A DNA stretch of 50,866 nucleotides from Acidobacteriota bacterium (GTDB lineage Bacteria; Acidobacteriota; Terriglobia; Acidiferrales; UBA7541): contig QHYS01000042.1 of NCBI GenBank assembly GCA_003223325.1, forward strand, positions 319 through 51,184, read 5' to 3'. This document shows, piece by piece, positions 25,530 to 34,002 of the stretch. Each line of letters starts with the position of its first letter. Positions within the stretch are counted from its first letter, which is position 1. The notes below the pieces were generated by a model. The model was given only the letters and a program-made list of their open reading frames with translations. It was not told the origin of the DNA and ran no database searches. Made by a program: the position numbers and the translations under genes.

Positions 25530-26570
25530 ATGAACTATAGAAAAATTCCTGTGACGGCAGTCTTTCTGACGATGCTGGCCTGCTCGGCAGTCTCGCGGGT
25601 TCAGGCGAGCACGCTCAGCACCGACGTGATCGGCATGTTTCCCCAGAACATTGGCGAGTTCGCCTACGCCGACCTGAAACAGGCACGTTCCCTGAGCTGG
25701 TTCCCGCAGCTCAAGCAACAGATGCTTCCGGCGCGTTTCAAGCAGTTCGAGCAGTTTCTGACCGCCGCGGGGATCGATCTCAATTCACAGGTGGAGGAAG
25801 TGGCCTGGGCCACGGTGGGCGCGGCTCCGGCCTCGGCAGGTCAAAATGCTCCCGCCACTGGTGCCGCGCAGCAGCAAAATTCGCCGGCGCCCGGCAGCGA
25901 ACAAGTCCTCGGGGTGGCCCTTGGCTCCTTCCGGCCCGAAACTGCTGAAAGCTATTTTAACGCGCAGAAGCTGCCAGTGGTAAAAGTGCGCAACTTCTCG
26001 CTCTACGCCTTCGGTGGCGGCTCGGGCCCGGCGGACCTCTTCTTCTTTTTCATCGATTCCAATACGGCGGCATTTGGGCAGCGCCAGCAACTCGAGCGCC
26101 TCATCGCCATCCGCGCAGGCGAAGAGCAGGGCCTTTTGACCGATTCCAAGATGCTTCCCATGATCAACGAGGCCAATGGCAGCGGCGTTGTATGGGCGGT
26201 GATGAATGGAACCTACGCGCAATTGGCCATGCAGCAATTGGCGCCGGAGGCGGCGCAATTCCCCCAAGCGCAGCAACTCGTTTCCCGGCTACGCGCCATG
26301 AGCCTGCAGATCATTGCCGGCTCCGGCGTGGAAGCCCGTTTTCAAGCCCTCTGCTCGGGTCCGGATGATGCCAATACTTTTGCCGCGCTCTTGCAGGCCG
26401 GCCTGCTTTATAAGCGTTATCAGGTGGGGAACTCCAACCCGGACCTTGCTTCTCTGCTCGATTCGACGCGCATCACCCCTGCGGGAGACCGACTCAACGT
26501 GAGGCTCACGCTCACCGACGATCAGGTGCTCTCGCTGATTCGCCGGAATACCTTTGCCGTAACCATGTAG
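25530..26570 (+). CDS. Secreted or periplasmic protein of unknown function
   Basis: The start MNYRKIPVTAVFLTMLACSA at 25530 gives 346 residues with a signal peptide ending near RVQAS. GAAGGTGA lies before the ATG; the upstream in-frame ATG at 25488 would spoil the signal. The mature part contains a linker rich in Gln, Ala and Pro (residues 100-125, GQNAPATGAAQQQNSPAPGS) and otherwise alternating helical segments, with no motif I recognise. Similar proteins occur in acidobacteria, where they are annotated as hypothetical. It is 45 bases after ftcD and may be co-transcribed, but a link to histidine metabolism is not shown. Confidence 0.7.
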   Translation: MNYRKIPVTAVFLTMLACSAVSRVQASTLSTDVIGMFPQNIGEFAYADLKQARSLSWFPQLKQQMLPARFKQFEQFLTAAGIDLNSQVEEVAWATVGAAPASAGQNAPATGAAQQQNSPAPGSEQVLGVALGSFRPETAESYFNAQKLPVVKVRNFSLYAFGGGSGPADLFFFFIDSNTAAFGQRQQLERLIAIRAGEEQGLLTDSKMLPMINEANGSGVVWAVMNGTYAQLAMQQLAPEAAQFPQAQQLVSRLRAMSLQIIAGSGVEARFQALCSGPDDANTFAALLQAGLLYKRYQVGNSNPDLASLLDSTRITPAGDRLNVRLTLTDDQVLSLIRRNTFAVTM

Positions 26571-26583
26571 GCGCGCCGCGGCA

Positions 26584-27069
26584 TCATCCTCCAGCGCCGG
26601 CACGGCGCGATTTTGATTTTACGGATTTGGCGGGCGGCCTCTTGTCCGGTGTCCCAATCAGGCGATCGAGTGTCGGGATTAGTTCGGTTCCGGTGGCGGA
26701 CTTAGTCACGAAACCGTGCGACCAGACACGAACGCCCTCCATAACTTGGGGAGTGTCGTGAATCGTTAAGAAGACGATCTTCGTTGCAGGCGCGATTCGT
26801 CTGATTTCGTAAGCAGCCCTCACGCCATTCATGCCCGGCATATTGATGTCGAGAAGAATAATATCCGGCTTTAGTTCGACCACCTTCTCGATGGCCTCTT
26901 CGCCGTCCTTGGCCTCGCCGCATACCTGGAAAGAATGCCAATCGAGCAGCGCACGTATGGTCGTCCGTGCGACAGAATTGTCGTCAACGATGAGGATTCG
27001 AGCGGCCACTTGGTGCTCCGGGGCCCAAACTTGCCAGCTCGGAGCAGCGGCGGCCTCCGCAGCGGGCAT
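26584..27069 (-). CDS. Single-domain response regulator (receiver only)
   Basis: With the ATG at 27069 (AAGGAG upstream) the protein has 161 residues. The receiver fold is complete: acidic pair D29/D30 (LIVDDNS), phospho-acceptor D74 (ILLDINMPGMNG), T102 and K123 (FVTKSATG). There is no output domain; the C-terminus is a basic tail (KSVKSKSRRAGAGG) that could touch nucleic acid or membrane. Phosphorylation by an unlinked kinase is expected. It follows the HATPase gene on the same strand after 188 bases, so the two may share control. It is convergent with the secreted-protein gene. Confidence 0.85.
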   Translation of the reverse strand: MPAAEAAAAPSWQVWAPEHQVAARILIVDDNSVARTTIRALLDWHSFQVCGEAKDGEEAIEKVVELKPDIILLDINMPGMNGVRAAYEIRRIAPATKIVFLTIHDTPQVMEGVRVWSHGFVTKSATGTELIPTLDRLIGTPDKRPPAKSVKSKSRRAGAGG

Positions 27070-27257
27070 CCTATGCTCCTTGCGGCGGTTAGTCAGTGCA
27101 ATACGGGAAAGGCCGTAGGCCAGCCAAGCCTTGTTTCGATTGGGAACGCGTCTCATTATCAGTCGGCCGTTGCGGCTAGTTGAAATGCCGCGAGGATAAA
27201 GAAGTGGGGTAGGGCCCGTGAATCTCTTGTGACAGACACGCCCTTTTTAACCCGGCG

Positions 27258-27683
27258 TTAGCGGCCGTTCTGTCCCGCTTGAAGATACTTCACGAGGGTC
27301 ATGCGGATGTTCCCATTGCGGGCGTCATACTCGATGCGGTCCACTGTTCGGATCAAGTGCACGCCGGTAATGCGCTGCTTCGATTCACGCGCGCACTCCG
27401 CGATAAAAGACTCTACTCCAACCGAAGGTTGCGGCTCGCCTCGGTGCTCCACGCTGATTTGCAGGCGGTCATCGAAATCCTCGATGGCCACGTCCAGCCC
27501 ATCTCCATTGAGCAAAGGCAGGGTCTGCCGGCAGAGTTCCTCGAGCGCCGAGGTTAGCAGGTTGCAAGCGGCGTTCTCGATGCCCACGCGCTGTGCAAAA
27601 TGCGCCACCGCACCGCCCACGGCAGCGATCAGGCGGTCGTCGCGGGAAAGATGCAGAATCGTTCGCGAATGTTCACGCGTCAC
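27258..27683 (-). CDS. Degenerate HATPase-like protein (anti-sigma factor kinase family)
   Basis: This 141-residue protein matches the RsbW/SpoIIAB-like HATPase_c_2 pattern. The helix ACNLLTSALEELCRQTL stands where the ATP N-box would be, and DDRLQISVEHRG and GVHLIRTVDRIEYD follow as in the G-box region. The N-box asparagine is not visible, so ATP binding may be weak. Such proteins usually sequester a sigma factor or antagonist. It starts with GTG at 27683, overlapping the end of the zinc-ribbon gene by 11 bases, so the two are translationally coupled. Confidence 0.7.
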   Translation of the reverse strand: MTREHSRTILHLSRDDRLIAAVGGAVAHFAQRVGIENAACNLLTSALEELCRQTLPLLNGDGLDVAIEDFDDRLQISVEHRGEPQPSVGVESFIAECARESKQRITGVHLIRTVDRIEYDARNGNIRMTLVKYLQAGQNGR

Positions 27684-27858
27684 TGCGGTTTGCCAATTTC
27701 ACGTCACAGGCTTGCATGCAGTCGGGACAATAGTACAGCCCGTCCATGCCGAGTTTCACCCGTTCGATTCCCGCGCAGATACAACAGTAGCGGTCGCAGT
27801 GGCACTGATGCTCGGGCTTGTCGCACTGGGAGCAGACCACGGCCTTTGTGGGACTCAT
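27673..27858 (-). CDS. Small cysteine-rich (zinc ribbon-like) protein
   Basis: With the ATG at 27858 the product is 61 residues: MSPTKAVVCSQCDKPEHQC opens it. Cys pairs CSQC, CHC, CCIC and CPDC could bind one or two zinc ions. There is no enzyme motif. The stop overlaps the start of the HATPase gene by 11 bases, so this is probably a co-translated accessory, for example a metal- or redox-responsive cofactor of the signalling pair. Longer upstream starts (to 27981) are weakly supported. Confidence 0.68.
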   Translation of the reverse strand: MSPTKAVVCSQCDKPEHQCHCDRYCCICAGIERVKLGMDGLYYCPDCMQACDVKLANRSDA

Positions 27859-28223
27859 TAAACCGAATATAAGCGACCCGGCCTCCGATCTCAAGCCGGA
27901 TTCCTCCCACGTACCCTGGCGCCAAACCCGCAATTCGGAACGCAAAACACGCCACTCGCCCAACGCTCGGCTGGGTGCCATTTGGAGGAACCTGTAAAGA
28001 GGTTCTTTGCTACGACGATGACGCTAGCACATCGATCGAGTTCTCATTTCTATAAGCTCGCAAAAACTCTCACAGATTCTTCGGCCGACGCGCAAAAGCA
28101 GCCCGGTGACCTCAGAATGACAGGCAGCGCCTTATGCAGATGAGAATGCTGGGCTGAAGTCCGCCCCAGGCGGACCCGCCTTGGAACATCCCGCCGCTGC
28201 AAATTCGGTTGGCGCAGGGGAAG
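27859..28223. repeat. Divergent intergenic region with interspersed repeat copy (28071-28123)
   Basis: This is a 365-bp control region between divergent genes. The repeat runs CACAGATTCTTCGG to GACCTCAGAATGACAGG. No other gene is seen. Promoters for the signalling cluster (leftward) and the acyltransferase gene (rightward) must lie here, but none has a convincing -35/-10 pair. Confidence 0.55.
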
Positions 28224-30113
28224 ATGCGCTTGGCCTGTGGTAAGGTGCGTGCCGTGGCCGACCTGGCGAAACCGCGCGTTGTCTTCCTCGATTGGATACG
28301 CGGCTTCGCCTGCGTCCTCATGTTCCAGACGCACGGCTACGATTCCTGGCTCAGTGAGAGCGCGCGTCACACCGCGCTCTATCGCCTGTCGCAATTGGGC
28401 GGAACGCTGCCGGCGCCGCTCTTCCTCTTTGCCTCGGGAATTTCTCTGGCCCTCGTCATGGGGCGAGCGCTGCAGAAGGGAATTACGCCGGGTGAGGCAT
28501 CGCGCAAAGCGGTGCTACGCGGGGCGGAGATCCTGGGCTTCGGGATGCTCTTTCGCCTGCAGGAGTTCGTGCTCGGCCAGCCCTACGCCCCCTGGACTGA
28601 CCTGCTGCGCGTGGACATTCTCAACATCATCGGCGTAGCAATTATTCTGATGGGGTTGGTGTGCTGGCTTGGGGCGCCGCGCATTCGCGATCCGCGCGAA
28701 CTGGCGCGCGCCGCAGATGCGCGCGACGCAGTGCCACGCTCGCGTTACGTTATCTTGGCGATCGCTATAGCGGGGCTGATCGCGCTTTCCACGCCGCCTA
28801 TCTGGACCACGCACCGGCCGCGCTGGCTACCTTGGTATCTGGAATCGTACATCAACGGCGTGCACAACCTGCGCGTGCCGCAGCCCTGGCTTTTCCCTGC
28901 ATTTCCGTGGGGGGCCTTCGCGTTTGCCGGGCTCGCGTTTGGTTTTTTGGTATTTTCTCCGTGGGCGCGCACACATGAAACACATGCATTTGTGTTGACC
29001 GGGCTGGCCGGAGCTCTCTTCACTGTGATCGGCCGGTGGCTTGATGCCAGTCCGCGGCAGTTGTACGCTGTTTCTGATTTCTGGCACACCAGCCCGAATT
29101 TTTTCCTCATCCGAACGGGGATTCTGTTCTCAATCGTCTTCCTGGCATACGCGTGGTGCCGCTGGGGAGCGGCGCTCCAGGGCTTCGCTCCGGTGATCGA
29201 GATTGGCCGCACTTCGCTATTCGTCTACTGGGTGCATATCGAGTTCGTTTACGGCCGCTTTTCGATTCTGGCGAAGCGTTCGCAAAGCATTCTCGCGGCG
29301 ACGGTAGGGATTTTCGTGATTTTCGCGGCCATGGTCGTGGTCGCAGCCATTCGCAATCAGGCCAAAGGCGGCGGGCTAGACACGCTGGGTTTTTGGCGCC
29401 GACCGGCTCGTGCGGTGACCGAATTCGGGAAGGCATCTGCGAGGAGGCTAGGGCTTCTTCGCAGTGCCGTGGGTTTCCTGAGGCTGCTCGGGAAGCTTGA
29501 AAATCATTTCGCCGGGACGAGCCAGCCCCATCTCCTCGCGCGCGATGCGTTCAACGGCCTTGGGGTCGGTGCGCAGCGCCTGGACCTGTTTGCTGAGATC
29601 GCCATTTTCCTGATTGAGCCGGTCGATCTCGCCGCGCAGTTCGTGAATCTGCGACTGCGTGCGACGCATGGCCAACAAGCCGTGGCTTCCGAAAACGTCG
29701 TGGATGGCCAGAATCAGCAGCGCGAGGCCAAGAATGGTACGGGCATGGCGGCTCCAAAAGGATTCGGGCTGCTGCGCTTTCGCCTTTCCCACTCTTTAAC
29801 CTCCCGCTGTGGCGGCAAAAACCCACGCGCGCGCGGCTTCTGCAAGGCGCCCGGATTCTTCCGGCGTCGCGCTTTCCGTATAGACGCGCATCAAGGGCTC
29901 GGTCCCGGACAGACGCAGCAGGATCCACGAACCGTCATCGAAGAGGAGTTTCAAGCCATCGGTGCGGTCGGTTTGCGCCACGCGCTTTCCCAGAAATTCC
30001 GAGAAATTACTCCTCAGCCGCTCCACGGCATGTGCTTTCATGTCCTCAGGCAGGTGCAGGTTCGTGCGCATAGGCCAATACTCGCGGCCGACGCGACGGA
30101 AAAGGGTGCGTAA
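28224..30113 (+). CDS. Acyltransferase-like polytopic membrane protein with an abnormal 3' extension
   Basis: About 390 residues, from ATG 28224 to near 29415, form a plausible protein of eight to ten membrane segments. It opens with VFLDWIRGFACVLMFQTHGYDSW, the RxxD/xRG-like start seen in heparan-glucosaminide acetyltransferase-like (DUF1624) and acyltransferase-3 proteins. FVYWVHIEFVYGRFS near residue 340 fits that family too. The frame then stays open for about 650 more bases, opposite ftsB and part of the phosphohexomutase gene. That part is very likely an artefact. A TGA just upstream at about 29415 and a TAG at 29449 exist in a neighbouring frame, so one frameshift has probably removed the true stop. 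The substrate is unknown. Confidence 0.7.
   Translation: MRLACGKVRAVADLAKPRVVFLDWIRGFACVLMFQTHGYDSWLSESARHTALYRLSQLGGTLPAPLFLFASGISLALVMGRALQKGITPGEASRKAVLRGAEILGFGMLFRLQEFVLGQPYAPWTDLLRVDILNIIGVAIILMGLVCWLGAPRIRDPRELARAADARDAVPRSRYVILAIAIAGLIALSTPPIWTTHRPRWLPWYLESYINGVHNLRVPQPWLFPAFPWGAFAFAGLAFGFLVFSPWARTHETHAFVLTGLAGALFTVIGRWLDASPRQLYAVSDFWHTSPNFFLIRTGILFSIVFLAYAWCRWGAALQGFAPVIEIGRTSLFVYWVHIEFVYGRFSILAKRSQSILAATVGIFVIFAAMVVVAAIRNQAKGGGLDTLGFWRRPARAVTEFGKASARRLGLLRSAVGFLRLLGKLENHFAGTSQPHLLARDAFNGLGVGAQRLDLFAEIAIFLIEPVDLAAQFVNLRLRATHGQQAVASENVVDGQNQQREAKNGTGMAAPKGFGLLRFRLSHSLTSRCGGKNPRARGFCKAPGFFRRRAFRIDAHQGLGPGQTQQDPRTVIEEEFQAIGAVGLRHALSQKFREITPQPLHGMCFHVLRQVQVRAHRPILAADATEKGA
29448..29792 (-). 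CDS. FtsB/DivIC-type septum formation initiator
   Basis: This 114-residue bitopic protein has a short cytoplasmic N-terminus, a membrane helix at about residues 18-37 (ILGLALLILAIHDVFG) and a heptad coiled coil (SQIHELRGEIDRLNQENGDL). It ends with the family motif RTDPKAVERIAREEMGLARPGE, PxxIExxAREELGLVxPGE-like. In the divisome it links FtsL and FtsQ at the septum. It follows the phosphohexomutase gene by three bases on the same strand, so they are co-transcribed. Its stop codon lies opposite the acyltransferase gene's probable true end. Confidence 0.9.
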   Translation of the reverse strand: MGKAKAQQPESFWSRHARTILGLALLILAIHDVFGSHGLLAMRRTQSQIHELRGEIDRLNQENGDLSKQVQALRTDPKAVERIAREEMGLARPGEMIFKLPEQPQETHGTAKKP

Positions 30114-31241
30114 CTGCTCGTCGAGCGGTGCCTTCCTGGCCTCGATCATTTCCGCCACCAGCAAACATGCAAGGATCCCGTCTTTTTCGGGAATATGCCC
30201 GCGAATGGAAAGCCCGGCGCTCTCTTCGCCTCCGAGCACGATAGCATCTCGAAGGATTAATTGGCCAATATATTTGAAGCCGACAGGAGTCTGATGGACT
30301 TTGCGCCCGTGTTTCGCGGCGACGGCATCGAGCAAATGCGAAGTGGCCACGCTGCGCGCCGCATCCAGATTCCAGCCGCGGCTCTCGATCAGGTAATCGT
30401 AGAGCAGGCCGAGAATCTGGTTCGGCGCGATCCAGCGCCCCTGCTCATCGACGATGCCGAAGCGATCTGCGTCCCCGTCGGTGGCGAGCCCGATCTGCGC
30501 TTTATGCGCCACCACGGTTTCCGATAAGCGCTTGAGATTTTCCTCAGACACGTCGGGCCCGGAGCCTTCGAACAGAACATCGCGCTCGCCGCGGATGGTT
30601 TCTTGTCCGGCTATGCCGTGCTCCTTCAGCGCGCGATCGAGATAACCGGCGCCGCAGCCGTGCAGCGCGTCGTAAACGATGCGCGGCGCGCCTTGCTTTT
30701 TTAGTTCTGCGAAGCGAATCAGCTCGCCGAGACGTGCGAGGTACGGCGGAGCCAGATCCACCTGTTCGAAGTCGTGCACCTGGTGCGGCGAAGGAAACGC
30801 GGTCGTTCTCTCCGCTGGCCGCGCGTAGAGCTTTGCGGCGCGCGCCTCGATGTCGCGCGTAACCTCGGGCAGCGCCGGGCCGCCGTCGGCGGCCGAAAAT
30901 TTCAATCCGTGATATTCCGCGGGATTGTGGCTGGCGGTGAAATTGACTGCGCCGTCTATTTTGCGGCGGCGAATCTCGCAGGCCACTGCGGGCGTTGGCG
31001 CTGCGCCGGTGCACAAAAGGGGACGCACGCCGCGCTTGGCCAGTTCGATCGCTGCGGTGCGCGCGAACTCCTCGGAAAAGAAACGCGTGTCGTGCGCCAC
31101 GAGCAGCGTAGGGCGCGGATTGCGGGTCAAGACGTGTTCGGCGATGGCCGCGACGGCGATGCGCACGTTGCCGAATGTAAAATCTTCGGCGATGATCCCG
31201 CGCCAGCCGGAGGTGCCAAATATTATCGGACAGGCCGCCAT
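29796..31241 (-). CDS. Phosphoglucomutase/phosphomannomutase family protein
   Basis: This 481-residue alpha-D-phosphohexomutase interconverts 1- and 6-phosphosugars through a phosphoserine. The active serine is S104 in FTASHNPAEYHG. The metal-binding GDADRFG lies at about residue 254, and the sugar loop GGEESAGLSIRGHIPEKDG and the phosphate loop RLSGTEPLMR follow. All four domains appear complete. FGTSGWRG at residues 8-15 is normal. Whether glucose, mannose or glucosamine is preferred is not readable. Its neighbour is the divisome gene ftsB/divIC. Confidence 0.92.
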   Translation of the reverse strand: MAACPIIFGTSGWRGIIAEDFTFGNVRIAVAAIAEHVLTRNPRPTLLVAHDTRFFSEEFARTAAIELAKRGVRPLLCTGAAPTPAVACEIRRRKIDGAVNFTASHNPAEYHGLKFSAADGGPALPEVTRDIEARAAKLYARPAERTTAFPSPHQVHDFEQVDLAPPYLARLGELIRFAELKKQGAPRIVYDALHGCGAGYLDRALKEHGIAGQETIRGERDVLFEGSGPDVSEENLKRLSETVVAHKAQIGLATDGDADRFGIVDEQGRWIAPNQILGLLYDYLIESRGWNLDAARSVATSHLLDAVAAKHGRKVHQTPVGFKYIGQLILRDAIVLGGEESAGLSIRGHIPEKDGILACLLVAEMIEARKAPLDEQLRTLFRRVGREYWPMRTNLHLPEDMKAHAVERLRSNFSEFLGKRVAQTDRTDGLKLLFDDGSWILLRLSGTEPLMRVYTESATPEESGRLAEAARAWVFAATAGG

Positions 31242-31348
31242 TTTATTTCTGCCGCGCCGTATTGTATCTTGGCGCCGCGATGTACTCCAGCAAGGGCGCG
31301 CTCGGAAGCAAAAAGTCTAACAGGCGCGCGCGGAGCCAAAGCGCCCAG

Positions 31349-31696
31349 ATGCCGAGAAAAAGTACAGGGAAGTACGTAGTCGTGCTAGTCACTTGCCGTT
31401 CGCGGGTTGAGGCCGAGCGAATCGCTAGAAGGATCGTTTCGCGGCGGCTTGCCGCCTGCGCCAATCTGCTCGAAACTCCCGTGCAGTCTCTCTATCGGTG
31501 GAAGGGCAAAGTCGAGAGGGCCCGCGAGTTCCTGCTACTGATCAAAACTGCCGCCCGGCACCTGCCGGCTCTGCAGGCCGAGGTTGAACGCCTGCACAGC
31601 TACGATGTGCCCGAGTTCGTCGCCTTGCCGATTGTTGCCGGATCCCCGGCATATTTGCGTTGGCTCGCGGAATGCGTGGCGTCCGATGATAAATGA
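31349..31696 (+). CDS. cutA: CutA1-like divalent ion tolerance protein
   Basis: With the ATG at 31349 the product is 115 residues, MPRKSTGKYVVVLVTCRS, a usual length. CutA proteins are trimeric ferredoxin-fold proteins linked to copper tolerance. Typical strands appear: RRLAACANLLETPVQSLYRWKGKVERA, then SYDVPEFVALPIVAGSPAYLRWL. Longer starts (from 31262) would add a basic tail not found in the family. It is transcribed away from the phosphohexomutase gene and stands alone. Confidence 0.9.
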   Translation: MPRKSTGKYVVVLVTCRSRVEAERIARRIVSRRLAACANLLETPVQSLYRWKGKVERAREFLLLIKTAARHLPALQAEVERLHSYDVPEFVALPIVAGSPAYLRWLAECVASDDK

Positions 31697-31866
31697 TCTG
31701 AATCTAAGCCTTGGGAACGATTACTCGTGCCAGCTGTGCTGACTTTTGTAGCGCTGTCGGGTGGATTTATGGTCGGGGTAGGAGGCAATACGCCGTCGAA
31801 GGTGGTTCGCAACTTAATCTGGCGGCTGAGCCCCGCTCTGTGCCTCTCTGACCTCTGTGTAAGGGT
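31697..31866. repeat. Intergenic region with CTCTGTGT-type repeat
   Basis: No gene is seen between convergent genes. At 31838-31862 lies CTCTGTGCCTCTCTGACCTC followed by TGTGT, which recalls the CTCAGTGAACTCTGTGTAGG stretch before ftcD at 24463. Confidence 0.4.
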
Positions 31867-33006
31867 TTAGACTTTCTCCAGGGCGGCATCGAGATCGGCG
31901 ATTAAGTCTTCCTCATCTTCGATCCCCACTGACAGTCTTACCAGGCCATCGGTGATGCCGATCTGCTGCCGAACCTCCGACGGCATCGAAGCGTGCGTCA
32001 TCATCGCGGGATGGGAGATCAGCGTCTCCACTCCTCCTAGGCTTTCCGCCAGCGAACACAGCTTTACGTGATTCAGCAGACGCCGCGCCGATTCGAGCGT
32101 GCCCACGTCGAATGACAGCATGGCTCCGAAGCCGCGCTGCTGTTTGCGCGCCAGGTCGTGCTGCGGATGTGAAGGCAGGCCAGGGTAGTTCACGCGCCTC
32201 ACCTTGGGATGATTCTCCAGATAGCGCGCGATGGCTATTCCGTTGGCGTCGTGCTGGGCCATGCGCACGGCCAGCGTTTTGATTCCGCGCGACACGAGAA
32301 AACAATCCATCGGCGCCAACCCTGCGCCGGTGGAGCGCTGCAAGAAATAGATTTTTTCGGCATCCTCGGGCCGCGTCAGAATCACCGCGCCTCCGGTGGC
32401 GTCGCTATGCCCATTCAGATATTTAGTCATGGAATGCACGACGATGTGCGCGCCGAGTTCGAGCGGGCGCTGCAGATAGGGACTGAGAAAAGTGTTGTCC
32501 ACGGTCACGGTGATGTTTTGCTCGTTGGCGATTCTAGCGATTCCCGCAATGTCGCTGATGATCATGGTGGGATTGGTGGGCGTTTCCACATAAATCATTT
32601 TCGTGTTTGCGCGCAACGATCTCCGCACGCACTCGAGATCGGACGTATCGACGAAACTGAATTCCATTCCGAAGTGGCGAAGCAGCTGCGTCGTGAGCCG
32701 GTAGACGCCGCCGTAAATGGCCTGGGTAACCAGCGTATGGTCGCCCGGACGTAGCAACCGGAACAAGGCGTCGATCGCGGCCATTCCCGAAGTGAAAACG
32801 TACGCCGCCTGGCCACCTTCCAGGCGCGCCACGCAGCGCTCCAGCGCCCGCCGGTTCGGGTGGGCCGTGCGCGCGTAGTCGAAGCCTTTATCCTTGCCCA
32901 GCGCCTCTTGCACGTAGGTGGAAGTCTGGAAAATCGGCGCGACGATGGCGCCAGTGGCAGGTTCCGGCTCTTGGCCGATATGGATCGCATCGGTGGCGAA
33001 TCCCAT
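31867..33006 (-). CDS. Cystathionine gamma-synthase/lyase-type PLP enzyme
   Basis: AGGAGG six bases before the ATG at 33006 sets the start and gives 379 residues (MGFATDAIHIGQEPEPATGA). The fold-type I PLP lysine is K195 in VVHSMTKYLNGHSDATGG, and SSGMAAID-like (FTSGMAAIDAL) and YVETPTNPT are present. The family includes cystathionine gamma-synthase (metB), gamma-lyase and O-acetylhomoserine sulfhydrylase, which sequence reading alone cannot split. Methionine or cysteine metabolism is nearly certain. It stands alone; a 389-bp leader region with a strong hairpin separates it from the divergent gene, and no known SAM riboswitch was recognised. Confidence 0.9.
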   Translation of the reverse strand: MGFATDAIHIGQEPEPATGAIVAPIFQTSTYVQEALGKDKGFDYARTAHPNRRALERCVARLEGGQAAYVFTSGMAAIDALFRLLRPGDHTLVTQAIYGGVYRLTTQLLRHFGMEFSFVDTSDLECVRRSLRANTKMIYVETPTNPTMIISDIAGIARIANEQNITVTVDNTFLSPYLQRPLELGAHIVVHSMTKYLNGHSDATGGAVILTRPEDAEKIYFLQRSTGAGLAPMDCFLVSRGIKTLAVRMAQHDANGIAIARYLENHPKVRRVNYPGLPSHPQHDLARKQQRGFGAMLSFDVGTLESARRLLNHVKLCSLAESLGGVETLISHPAMMTHASMPSEVRQQIGITDGLVRLSVGIEDEEDLIADLDAALEKV

Positions 33007-33267
33007 GAAAGTCCTCCTTGGATGCCTTACGCCTGAGCGGGCCTCGCTGATGTTGAGGAGGCCCCTCGCTTGCGCCCCAGCGCGTCCAAAACCGGCGCCG
33101 CGCCTGGGACCCCGGCTCGCTTCCCACCCCAGTGCACGCAAATGCGGCGTGTACCGAGGACCGCGCCTCGCTCCGGATCGTCTCTCGGGCCGATCATCCT
33201 GATGGGATGATCGCTTGCGAAATTCGCGCCGCTGGAGTAAAGAGTGAAGAGCCTTCGCCGCGGCTGA

Positions 33268-33293
33268 CCGGCGCGTGGCACGCCACGCGCCGG
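33268..33293. other. 11-bp GC-rich hairpin in the divergent leader region (33007-33395)
   Basis: CCGGCGCGTGG (33268-33278) and CCACGCGCCGG (33283-33293) form a perfect stem with a CACG loop. It lies about 260 bases before the MetB-type gene and 100 bases before the divergent secreted-protein gene. No T-run follows on either side, so it is not a simple terminator. No gene is seen in the rest of the 389-bp gap. Confidence 0.45.
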
Positions 33294-33395
33294 GACGACG
33301 TCTCGCGCGTCAACTTAGCTTACGGATAGGAGGCCGTCAATTACCAGACGAGCCTCACGCGCGCCAATTTGGACGAGTGTGCAGGAGAGAAGGCC

Positions 33396-33797
33396 ATGCT
33401 AAGGAGAGTTCAGTTTCGCGTCTCGCTCGCTCTTCTGCTCGCCGGGTTGTGTGTGCTGGCCTATGCGCCCGCTCTTGGCGGGCAGTCGGATAAGCCCGCC
33501 GCTCCCGAAAAACGCAATGGCACGAGCCACCTGCGAATCGAAGTGACCGGAGGCGATGCGAATAAGCCTGTGGCCGAGGCTAGCGTCTATCTCCGATTCC
33601 CAAAGGAAAGGAAAGTTGAGCTCGACCTGAAAACGAATCAAGAGGGCGTGGCGCGTTCGCCGGAGATAGCTCAGGGCAAAGTTTTGATTCAGATTGTGGC
33701 GCCGGGCTGGAAGACCTACGGAGAGTATCACGATGTCTCCGAGAGCGAGCAAACCATCCAGATTCATCTCGTAAAACCCACGACAAGGTGGTACTGA
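33396..33797 (+). CDS. Small secreted protein with a carboxypeptidase regulatory-like domain
   Basis: With the ATG at 33396 (GGAG upstream) the product is 133 residues. A signal peptide covers about residues 8-32 (LALLLAGLCVLAYAPALGG). The mature part is one beta-sandwich of the transthyretin-like/CarboxypepD_reg type: HLRIEVTGGDANKPVAEASV, LKTNQEGVARSPEI and PGWKTYGEYHDV. Such domains aid folding or adhesion and are very common in acidobacterial exported proteins. No partner gene is evident. Confidence 0.78.
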   Translation: MLRRVQFRVSLALLLAGLCVLAYAPALGGQSDKPAAPEKRNGTSHLRIEVTGGDANKPVAEASVYLRFPKERKVELDLKTNQEGVARSPEIAQGKVLIQIVAPGWKTYGEYHDVSESEQTIQIHLVKPTTRWY

Positions 33798-34002
33798 GAC
33801 GCCGGGCCGCGATGTGACGCCAGGCAATCAGCCCAATCCCACCATTGCGACTTCTTTTGGTGCGCGCACCTCGCCATGCCTAAAAGGCACAGGTGGGGCC
33901 CGGGGCAAAACCTCAGTGCCTCATTGGTCGCGGGACCGTTCCTTAGTAGCAGAAATCTCCCTCATCGTGTACGGTGCGAAGATGGTCCGGCGGAGGTAAA
34001 CC

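Noticed and set aside
33007..33330. SAM riboswitch before the MetB-type gene
   Set aside because: No GGTGGAGGGACTGGCCC-like core or other known SAM-class core can be seen; only generic hairpins are present.
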